From positions 1-12,466 of the forward strand of contig JBOGIQ010000166.1 of assembly GCA_050742535.1 (NCBI GenBank): a DNA stretch of 12,466 nt, read 5' to 3'. The translations under genes were made by a program, and so were the position numbers. Source of the DNA: Gp6-AA40 sp050742535 (GTDB lineage Bacteria; Acidobacteriota; Vicinamibacteria; Vicinamibacterales; UBA2999). Below are positions 6,515 through 12,140 of the stretch, piece after piece. The first letter of the stretch is position 1. The number at the start of each line of letters is the position of its first letter. Below the pieces are notes generated by a model. It worked only from the letters and a program-made list of their open reading frames with translations, was not told the DNA's origin and did not search any database.

Positions 6515-7342
6515 GTGCGCGCCAAGACAGGAAAACGCAATCGCACCTCGGGCCGGGCGTCGCTGCGGAAGATCGTCGCGACCGTAACGCCACGGCGAAC
6601 GGGAGCGAAGACACGGACCGCATCGCCCGCGGCGCGGTCTACGGCCAAGGGAACGCGCGGCGCAGAAGGGCGGTTCGCTCTTGCTCCGCGAACCGTTGTC
6701 GTCGGCACGCTGTGCGTGGTGGCGGCGGCGGCGTTGCTGATGGGTCGCCCGTCCTCAAGAACGTGGGAGGTCATGGCAGTGGACGAGGCGGGGAACGTCG
6801 AGCGCCTCGAACAAGTGGCCAACGGCGATGCGGTTGACCCGGAAGCCCTGATAGACCAGGCGGTCGCGCTGCCACGATCGTCGGCCCGGACGACATCGTC
6901 ATCGCCCGCACCCGTTGCGCCGCCAAAGGGCATCGAGCCGGCGCCGGCGGCATGGGAGTCCGCCTCGAAACCGGCAGACTCGCCGGACGCCACGATGAAG
7001 ATGATCTCGCCGCCCGCACCCGTCGCGAGCCAGTCCGCGTCGACGGTGGCCACACCGGCGGCCGAGGCTGAGGAGCCCGCAACGCCGGTGACGCTTGCCG
7101 GCTGCGTCGAGCGCAGCGGCGAGGGGTTCGCGCTGAAGAACGCGTCAGGCGAAGGAGCACCCTCATCCCGCAGTTGGAAATCCGGGTTCCTGCGGAAGCG
7201 GTCGCAGTCCGTCGCGCTGATCGACAGGGGCTACACGCATCGGCTGGCGACCTACGTCGGACAGCGCGTGGAGACGACCGGCGTCCTTGCCGATCGCGAG
7301 ATGCGCGTGAAGACGCTGCGCGTGCTGGGAAGCTGCGACTAA
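6515..7342 (+). CDS. Single-pass membrane protein with C-terminal small beta-domain, function unknown
   Basis: Hypothetical protein of 275 residues. The N-terminal 58 residues are strongly basic (RAKTGKRNRT...) and should stay in the cytoplasm, perhaps touching nucleic acid or membrane lipid. One membrane span lies at about 60-77 (TVVVGTLCVVAAAALLMG). It is followed by ~110 residues of Pro/Ala/Ser-rich linker. A compact C-terminal domain (about 191-275) carries LAGCVERSGEGFALKNASG, HRLATYVGQRVETTGVL and MRVKTLRVLGSCD. This pattern resembles small OB-fold-like exported domains common in Acidobacteriota, though I cannot name a family with certainty. C197 and C274 bracket the domain and could form a disulfide outside the cell. 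The GTG start at 6515 is supported by AGGAGG at 6501-6506, 8 nt upstream. Heptamer arrays lie on both sides of the gene. Confidence 0.75.
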   Translation: MRAKTGKRNRTSGRASLRKIVATVTPRRTGAKTRTASPAARSTAKGTRGAEGRFALAPRTVVVGTLCVVAAAALLMGRPSSRTWEVMAVDEAGNVERLEQVANGDAVDPEALIDQAVALPRSSARTTSSSPAPVAPPKGIEPAPAAWESASKPADSPDATMKMISPPAPVASQSASTVATPAAEAEEPATPVTLAGCVERSGEGFALKNASGEGAPSSRSWKSGFLRKRSQSVALIDRGYTHRLATYVGQRVETTGVLADREMRVKTLRVLGSCD

Positions 7343-7362
7343 AGCACTCGGCGGGGATCGGG

Positions 7363-7391
7363 GATCCCTGATCCCTGATCCCTGATCCCTG
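7363..7391. repeat. Heptamer tandem repeat (CTGATCC)n, array 2
   Basis: Three full CTGATCC units (7368-7388) with partial units on both sides, in the same orientation as the array at 6281-6343. The bases just before it (GGGGATCG, 7353-7360) are complementary to the units, so GGGATC at 7354-7359 can pair with GATCCC at 7370-7375. The array could therefore form a stem-loop after the stop of the membrane-protein gene, though it lacks the T-run of a classical terminator. Confidence 0.85.
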
Positions 7392-7433
7392 CTCCTCTGT
7401 CCCCGCCCATGTGACCTTCCCTGTCAATCGTCG

Positions 7434-8243
7434 ATGAAACGATGGCATCGGCGTAGAATGATGCATTCCTCTTCATCCCCCAATGAGTCTGTTGTGACGG
7501 GCGGCTTCGATCTCTCGACGCGCGATGCGGTCGACTGGCTGCGCGACCTGCCGGCGGAATCGGTGGACCTGCTGATTACCGATCCGGCGTACGAGTCGCT
7601 GGAAAAGCACCGGGCGGTGGGGACGACGACCCGGCTGAAGCACAGCAAGGCGTCGAGCAACGACTGGTTCAACATCTTTCCGAACGCGCGTTTCGGCGAG
7701 CTGTTCGCCGAGATTTTCCGCGTGCTCAAGGCCGACACGCACTTCTATCTCCTCTGCGACGCCGAAACGATGTTCGTGGCGAAGCCGGAGGCGGAGAAGG
7801 CCGGCTTCAAGTTCTGGAAGCCGCTCGTCTGGGACAAGCAGACGATCGGTATGGGCTATCACTACCGCGCCCGCTACGAGTTCGTCCTCTTCTTCGAGAA
7901 AGGAAAGCGGCGGCTGAACGATCTCGGCATTCCCGACATCATCGAGGTGCCGAGGATCCGTGGCGGGTATCCGGCCGAAAAGCCGGTTGAAGTGGCGGAC
8001 GTGCTGATCCGCCAGAGCTCGCAGGCGGGCGACCTGGTCGCGGACCCGTTCATGGGCTCCGGCAGCGTGGGCGTCGCTGCGGCGACGCTCGGGCGGCGGT
8101 TTCTTGGCAACGACCTCAACCCCGAAGCGGTGCAGATTGCAGCCCGGCGGCTGCGCGAGGCGGGCGCCGCGGGGAACGCGCCAGTCGCGGCCGTCGACGA
8201 GCCGATGCAGGCTGATCTGCTCGATTCCGTGAGGCGTGCCTGA
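7434..8243 (+). CDS. Beta-class site-specific DNA methyltransferase (probable R-M modification subunit)
   Basis: AdoMet-dependent amino-methyltransferase, expected to make N6-methyladenine or N4-methylcytosine. The motif order is that of the beta class. Catalytic motif IV is DPAY (50-53, in LLITDPAYESLEKH). A central region of ~120 residues would carry target recognition (including FWKPLVWDKQTIGMGYHYRA). Motif X is YPAEKPVE at 179-186, and the AdoMet-binding motif I is DPFMGSGSVG (204-213) followed by RRFLGNDLNPEA. Motif IV has Ala where most relatives have a second Pro. The start is uncertain: the ATG at 7434 and the ATG at 7458 lack a Shine-Dalgarno, and a TAGAAT resembling a -10 box lies at 7454-7459. 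If that box is real, the GTG at 7494 is the start and the protein has 249 residues, beginning just before the conserved FDLSTRDAVDWLRDLP. The adjacent nuclease gene suggests a restriction-modification pair; the recognition site is not predictable. Confidence 0.92.
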   Translation: MKRWHRRRMMHSSSSPNESVVTGGFDLSTRDAVDWLRDLPAESVDLLITDPAYESLEKHRAVGTTTRLKHSKASSNDWFNIFPNARFGELFAEIFRVLKADTHFYLLCDAETMFVAKPEAEKAGFKFWKPLVWDKQTIGMGYHYRARYEFVLFFEKGKRRLNDLGIPDIIEVPRIRGGYPAEKPVEVADVLIRQSSQAGDLVADPFMGSGSVGVAAATLGRRFLGNDLNPEAVQIAARRLREAGAAGNAPVAAVDEPMQADLLDSVRRA

Positions 8244-8247
8244 GTGG

Positions 8248-8292
8248 CGCGAACCCTGTCGGGTTCGCGTGGCGGGCCTGACAAGGCCCGCC
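8248..8292. repeat. REP-like double hairpin between methyltransferase and nuclease genes
   Basis: Two perfect hairpins lie one base apart. The first is CGCGAACCC-TGTC-GGGTTCGCG (8248-8269), a 9-bp stem with a 4-nt loop. The second is GGCGGGCCT-GACA-AGGCCCGCC (8271-8292), again a 9-bp stem and a 4-nt loop. The loops TGTC and GACA are reverse complements. The pair starts 5 bp after the methyltransferase stop and ends 25 bp before the nuclease ATG. It may act as a partial terminator or mRNA stabiliser that separates expression of the two genes, or be a mobile REP-like palindrome. No T-tract follows. Confidence 0.7.
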
Positions 8293-8317
8293 CCACCTCG
8301 AACCTGCCGATGACTAG

Positions 8318-8767
8318 ATGACGGGTGCCGACTACGCGAATCTCGTTGCGTGGTACGTGGCCCGGCGCTTCGAGTCGCGCGGCTTGAAGGCCTACCGCGA
8401 GGTCAGGGTCGGCAAGACGATCATCGCCAAGAACCGTTGTATCGACGTCCTGTGCGTCGGCGGCGATGGTCAGAGGGCGTTTGCGATCGAGTGCAAGTTC
8501 CAGGACAGCCAGGGCACGGTGGACGAGAAGATTCCGTACGCGCTCGAGGATCTGCAGGCGCTGCCGATGGCCGGATGCATCGCCTACGCAGGCACCGGCT
8601 TCTCGCCGGGCGTGCTGCACATGCTTGCCGCCTCGCCGCATGCCGCGTACTGCCTGCCCGCCGCCGGTCAGATCGAGTCGACGAACGACACGCGGGAGCT
8701 CGACCACCTGCTTGCCGTGCACTTCGGCTGGTGGGACGTGCTGATAGAGAAGAAGAGACCCGTTTAG
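8318..8767 (+). CDS. Small PD-(D/E)XK nuclease, candidate restriction endonuclease
   Basis: Predicted Mg-dependent DNA endonuclease, 149 residues. The core motif is D43 (CIDVL), then 14 residues, then E58-C-K60 (AIECKFQ), the D-x(n)-E-x-K signature of the restriction-endonuclease fold; E28 in YREVRVGKT is a further acidic candidate. An N-terminal helix (YANLVAWYVARRFESRG) and a basic KTIIAKNR segment precede the core. The C-terminal half (TRELDHLLAVHFGWWDVLI) has no separate DNA-binding domain. At this size the protein would be expected to work as a dimer. It lies 74 bp downstream of the DNA methyltransferase on the same strand, and from memory relatives of the two proteins do occur together. 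Cleavage of unmethylated DNA at the same site is therefore the leading guess. A housekeeping repair or Holliday-junction-type nuclease is the alternative. The ATG at 8318 has no clear ribosome binding site. Confidence 0.82.
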   Translation: MTGADYANLVAWYVARRFESRGLKAYREVRVGKTIIAKNRCIDVLCVGGDGQRAFAIECKFQDSQGTVDEKIPYALEDLQALPMAGCIAYAGTGFSPGVLHMLAASPHAAYCLPAAGQIESTNDTRELDHLLAVHFGWWDVLIEKKRPV

Positions 8768-8776
8768 TTCCACGAA

Positions 8777-8838
8777 CCGCGGAGGCGCGAAGCCGCGGAG
8801 AATCCGATTACGTCCTCCGCGTCTCAGCGTCTCCGCGG
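8777..8838. terminator. Large imperfect inverted repeat between convergent genes, possible bidirectional terminator
   Basis: The arms at 8777-8800 and 8815-8838 match at 20 of 24 positions when one is reverse complemented, with a 14-base loop. The arms are built from CCGCGGAG and CTCCGCG words. The repeat is preceded by CCACGAA at 8770-8776, the word that also opens the repeat at 5198. It fills the 80-bp gap between the nuclease stop and the stop of the convergent TPR gene, a natural place for termination in both directions. There is no T-run, so intrinsic termination is unproven. CGCGGAG-type inverted repeats are, from memory, a widespread dispersed intergenic family. Confidence 0.55.
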
Positions 8839-8847
8839 CCCGTCCAT

Positions 8848-10515
8848 TCAGCGCACTACGCGTGCGGCCTCTAACTTGACGTCGGCGCGGCGCCACGCTT
8901 CCTGCAGCTCCGTTTGCAGCGCGACCGTCGCCTCGTCACCCTCGCGTCCCTGTTTCACGCGGCTTGCGTGCAGCCCGGAGAGCGACCATCCATTCTTCGG
9001 GAACTTCTTCAGGTCGCCTTGAAACGCGGCTTCTGCTTCCGCCGTGCGGCCGAGCGCGAGCAGCGCCGCACCCTGCAGCTGACGGACGGGGATCGGCCAG
9101 TCCGGCGGCTCCATGTAGGTGAGCGTGTCCTCGAGCGCCACGGCGGCGGCGAAGTGCTTCCTCGCTTCGGCGGTCCGGTTCTGCCGCGCGCGCAGCTCGC
9201 CTGCCGCCACTTCGTACGCGATGTCCGCAACCGAGGCGCCGACGTTGACGCTCGAGATGTACATCGTCTTCAGCGACGCGTTTCCCTTTGCCGCCATGAC
9301 ACCGGCGAGCGCTTTCTCCGCCTCGTCGAAACGGCCTGTCGCCGAGTAGGCGATCGAACGGGCAGCCAGCCAGACCGCCTGCATGTAGGGGATGTCCTGC
9401 GGCGGCGCCGGCTCGGCGAGGACCTCGTCCCACATGCCAAACCGCAGTTTCGTGAAGAGCGGAGTAAGCATGAAGTGCTGCACCATGCCGCCCATCCCAG
9501 GGTCGCGAAGCATATCCGTGTGCATCTTGGTCCTGACCTCTTCTGCGGCGCGAAGCGCGTCGGCGCGCCGCCCCTCGAGCGAGGCGGAGACGACGAAGAA
9601 ATGCGGGTTGTGCGGCACATACCCGATGTCGTAGGTCATGTTGCCGGACGCGCGGTTGCCGGCCTGATAGGCGGCGTCGGCCTTGACCGCGTTCTCGTTG
9701 GCGGTGGATGCGTCGTTGTAGCGGCCGGTGCGCAGATAGATGTGCCCCGGCATGTGTACGATGTGGCCGGCACCCGGCGCCAGCGCAGCCAGCCGATCGG
9801 CGTACTGCTCGGCGCGGCCGGGATTCGGGGAGGCCTCGACGGCGTGGATGTAGAAATGGATTGCACCCATGTGGTCGTTATTCCGCTTCAGCACCGACTC
9901 GAGCGCCGTCAGCACCTCGTTGGTGAACGATCGCGGACTGCCGTCCGCGTTCCAGTAGCTCCACGGCGATGTGTCCATCAGCGACTGCGCGTAAATCGTC
10001 GCGGCGTCGAGATCGTCCGGGAACTTCGCGACGACGTCCTTCATCGCCGCCGCGTAGGCCGCGTCGAACGGCGGACGTTCGGCTTTCGGGTCTGACGAAT
10101 ATCGCTTTGCCAGTGCCGCGATGTATGCCTGCTCCTTGGCGGACGCGCTGGCGGCGCGCTGGCGTGCCTGCTCGATGGTCTCGTAGGCCTCTTTGGCCGC
10201 CTCGGGCGTGATCGGCGCGTTGATGTTCGGCCCGAGCGCGTAGGCGACGCCCCAGTAGCACATCGCGCAATCGGGATCGAGCGACGCCGCCTGGCGGAAC
10301 GAACGGATTGCCTCGGCGTGGTTGAACGCATACGAGAGCGTCAGGCCCTGGTCGAAATAGCGCTGCGCGTCGGGCGATGCGGTGGTGATCTCGTGATGGT
10401 AGTTCCCGAGGTTGGTATAGAGCGGCACGGCGGGCGCCGTGGGTTCGGGCGCGCTCGATTTCGAGCAGGCGGCGGCAACTGCCAGCACGCCGAGAATGAC
10501 AATCGTCTTGTTCAT
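8848..10515 (-). CDS. Exported TPR lipoprotein with conserved histidine cluster
   Basis: Lipoprotein of 555 residues. The signal peptide MNKTIVILGVLAVAAAC ends in a lipobox with C17 as the lipidated residue. The body is a helical repeat protein of tetratricopeptide type: early TPR segments near 50-95 (QRYFDQGLTLSYAFNHAEAI, then SLDPDCAMCYWGVAYALGP) and later ones near 240-275 and in the C-terminal third (RFDEAEKALAGV, AEARKHFAAAVAL, RTAEAEAAFQGDLKKFP). Two His-rich stretches stand out: HFYIHAVEAS (H220, H224) and AGHIVHMPGHIYLRTGRY (H251, H254, H258). Together with C83/C86 they could bind a metal. From memory this His-bearing TPR family occurs in several phyla without a known function. The gene is divergent from the M64 peptidase across 100 bp; an accessory or scaffold role on the outer or inner membrane is possible but not shown. 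Confidence 0.88.
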   Translation of the reverse strand: MNKTIVILGVLAVAAACSKSSAPEPTAPAVPLYTNLGNYHHEITTASPDAQRYFDQGLTLSYAFNHAEAIRSFRQAASLDPDCAMCYWGVAYALGPNINAPITPEAAKEAYETIEQARQRAASASAKEQAYIAALAKRYSSDPKAERPPFDAAYAAAMKDVVAKFPDDLDAATIYAQSLMDTSPWSYWNADGSPRSFTNEVLTALESVLKRNNDHMGAIHFYIHAVEASPNPGRAEQYADRLAALAPGAGHIVHMPGHIYLRTGRYNDASTANENAVKADAAYQAGNRASGNMTYDIGYVPHNPHFFVVSASLEGRRADALRAAEEVRTKMHTDMLRDPGMGGMVQHFMLTPLFTKLRFGMWDEVLAEPAPPQDIPYMQAVWLAARSIAYSATGRFDEAEKALAGVMAAKGNASLKTMYISSVNVGASVADIAYEVAAGELRARQNRTAEARKHFAAAVALEDTLTYMEPPDWPIPVRQLQGAALLALGRTAEAEAAFQGDLKKFPKNGWSLSGLHASRVKQGREGDEATVALQTELQEAWRRADVKLEAARVVR

Positions 10516-10527
10516 ACAGGATTCTCT

Positions 10528-10595
10528 GGCGCCCTTGAAAGGGCGCCCTACGTTCCGTAGCCCTACGTTCCGGAGGGCACCCCTTCAGGGGTGCC
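10528..10595. repeat. REP-like double hairpin in a divergent promoter region
   Basis: Two 8-bp perfect stems with 4-nt loops: GGCGCCCT-TGAA-AGGGCGCC (10528-10547) and GGCACCCC-TTCA-GGGGTGCC (10576-10595). The loops TGAA and TTCA are reverse complements. Between them a 12-bp word, CCCTACGTTCCG, is repeated directly at 10546-10557 and 10561-10572, and its first copy can fold as CTACG-TTC-CGTAG. The whole element fills most of the gap between the divergent TPR and M64 genes, so both transcripts or promoters must coexist with it. It has the same plan as the element at 8248-8292 but different stem sequences. Confidence 0.72.
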
Positions 10596-10615
10596 GGGCG
10601 AGTAGGAGAGTATAA

Positions 10616-12028
10616 ATGGCCATGGCCAGATCGACGCGCATTCTCGCCCTTGTCTGTGCAGTTCTCTTCTCTTCACTGGCGGGCGCGCAGACGCCGCCTC
10701 GAACGTGGCGCCTCGACTTCTACCAGACCGGCGGACCGGGCGTCGAAGCCTACAGCTTCGATCGCCTCGTCGTCGAACCACTGGCCTGGCCGGACATGCC
10801 CTCGGCCAACGTCGACGCGCGCCTGACCGGCAACTATCGATTTGAAATCGTCGACGGCGCCAATCGCGTGATCTTCGCGCGCGGCTACGACCCGGCGTTT
10901 GCCGAATGGGTGACGACGGCCGAGTCGAAGAAGATGCGGCGGACGTTCCAGGACTCGCTGCGGTTCCCCGCGCTCACGACCCGGGCGGATGTGATCCTGA
11001 AGAAGCGGACCGAAGCGGGCGGCTACAAGGAGGTGTGGCGTCACTCGATCGATCCGGCGGATCCGTTCATCGATCGCTCAACGCCCGAGCGGCATCAAGT
11101 CATCCAGATCGAGCGGCATGGCGAGCCGCCGGCAAAGGTCGATCTGCTGCTGCTCGGCGATGGCTACACGGCCGCCGAGTGCGCGCGATTCCGGACGCAG
11201 GCGACGCGTCTGTCCGCGGCGCTGTTTACCGTCGAGCCATTCAGGTCACGGCGCAACGATTTCAATGTCTGGGGATTGTGCCCGCCATCCGAACAGTCGG
11301 GCGTCGCGAGCCCCTCGCGCGGCATCTATCGGCGGACGCCGGTCGGTGCCGCCTATGACGCGTTCGGCAGCGAACGCTACATCCTGACCTACGAGAACCG
11401 GGCGTGGCGCGACATCGCCGCGTGGGCGCCGTACGAGTACGTGATCATCCTGACCAACGGCGAAACCTATGGCGGCGGCGGACTCTACAACGTGTATTCG
11501 ACCGCGGCGGCGGGCAACGACTTCGCGGAGTACCTGTTCATCCATGAGTTCGGCCATCACTTTGCCGGGCTGGCCGACGAGTACTACACGTCGCCGGTGG
11601 CCTACGAGCCGCCGGAGCGAATCTTCGAGCCGTGGCCGGCGAACGTCACGGCCTCCGCCGACCGCGCGCGGGTCAAGTGGCGCGATCTGCTGACGCCGGG
11701 CGTGCCGCTGCCCACGCCGTGGCCGAAGCAGCAGTTCGAGGCGATGCAGAAGGAATATCAGGCGACTCGCGCCAAGCTGCGTGCGGACAAGCGGCCGGAG
11801 TCGGAGATGACGCAGCTCTTCCGGCGCGAGGCCGATATCGAGATGAAGCTCTTCGCCACGGCGGAGCACCGCGGGAAGGTCGGCCTGTTCCAGGGCGCGA
11901 ACTACGACGCCCGGGCGTTCTATCGTCCCGAGATCGACTGCATCATGTTCTCGCGCAATCCCGTGCCGTTCTGCCGCGTCTGCCAGCGCGCATTGTCGCA
12001 GCAGATCGATCGGCATTCGCGCCGTTAA
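10616..12028 (+). CDS. Exported zinc metallopeptidase of family M64 (IgA peptidase-like)
   Basis: Secreted or periplasmic metallopeptidase of 470 residues. The signal peptide (ILALVCAVLFSSLAGA|QT) ends near residue 24. An N-terminal beta-rich domain (about 28-155) is followed by the catalytic domain, which opens with KVDLLLLGDGYTAAE (174-188). The zinc site is HEFGHHFAGLADEYY, with H310, E311, H314 and probable third ligand D321, as in the M64 family. The C-terminus has C442 in DCIMFSRNPVPFC, with C453 and C456 as FCRVC, a cysteine set also known in M64 proteins. The name comes from a clostridial IgA protease; in a likely soil bacterium the substrate is probably something else. The ATG at 10616 has AGGAG at 10604-10608; a second ATG lies at 10622. 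Confidence 0.93.
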   Translation: MAMARSTRILALVCAVLFSSLAGAQTPPRTWRLDFYQTGGPGVEAYSFDRLVVEPLAWPDMPSANVDARLTGNYRFEIVDGANRVIFARGYDPAFAEWVTTAESKKMRRTFQDSLRFPALTTRADVILKKRTEAGGYKEVWRHSIDPADPFIDRSTPERHQVIQIERHGEPPAKVDLLLLGDGYTAAECARFRTQATRLSAALFTVEPFRSRRNDFNVWGLCPPSEQSGVASPSRGIYRRTPVGAAYDAFGSERYILTYENRAWRDIAAWAPYEYVIILTNGETYGGGGLYNVYSTAAAGNDFAEYLFIHEFGHHFAGLADEYYTSPVAYEPPERIFEPWPANVTASADRARVKWRDLLTPGVPLPTPWPKQQFEAMQKEYQATRAKLRADKRPESEMTQLFRREADIEMKLFATAEHRGKVGLFQGANYDARAFYRPEIDCIMFSRNPVPFCRVCQRALSQQIDRHSRR

Positions 12029-12122
12029 AAACACGAAGGGCACGACGTGATCGAAGGCCACGAAGAAAAAGAAGAAGAGCGGGAGTTTTCGTGTGCTTCG
12101 ATCTCTTCGTGTTTTCGTGGTT
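12028..12122. repeat. CACGAAG-type long inverted repeat, copy 2
   Basis: After the M64 stop, CACGAAGG and TCGAAGGCCACGAAG words (about 12028-12066) are answered by TTTTCGTGTGCTTCGATC and TCTTCGTGTTTTCGTGG (about 12087-12122). The arms are roughly 35 bp, imperfect, and separated by a purine-rich loop of about 20 bases. It lies in the 112-bp gap between M64 and the DUF885 gene. It shares the TTAACCACGAA edge, reverse complemented, with the repeat at 5196-5252. A stem this long could terminate or attenuate transcription from M64 into the next gene. Confidence 0.65.
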
Positions 12123-12140
12123 AAGACCAGCGTAGGTTGT

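Noticed and set aside
5091..6623. Long minus-strand reading frame of 510 codons across the MDR gene and the heptamer array
   Set aside because: It is antisense to a clear MDR gene, and part of it is the translated heptamer (repeating GIRDQGS). Because 7-bp units without stops read open in every frame, the array lengthens spurious frames.
7454..7459. TAGAAT as the promoter -10 box for the methyltransferase
   Set aside because: No matching -35 element was found at the right distance. I kept it only as a reason to doubt the upstream ATG starts.
8914..10095. Plus-strand frame of 393 codons opposite the TPR lipoprotein
   Set aside because: No recognisable motif, and fully antisense to a lipoprotein with a lipobox and TPR pattern.
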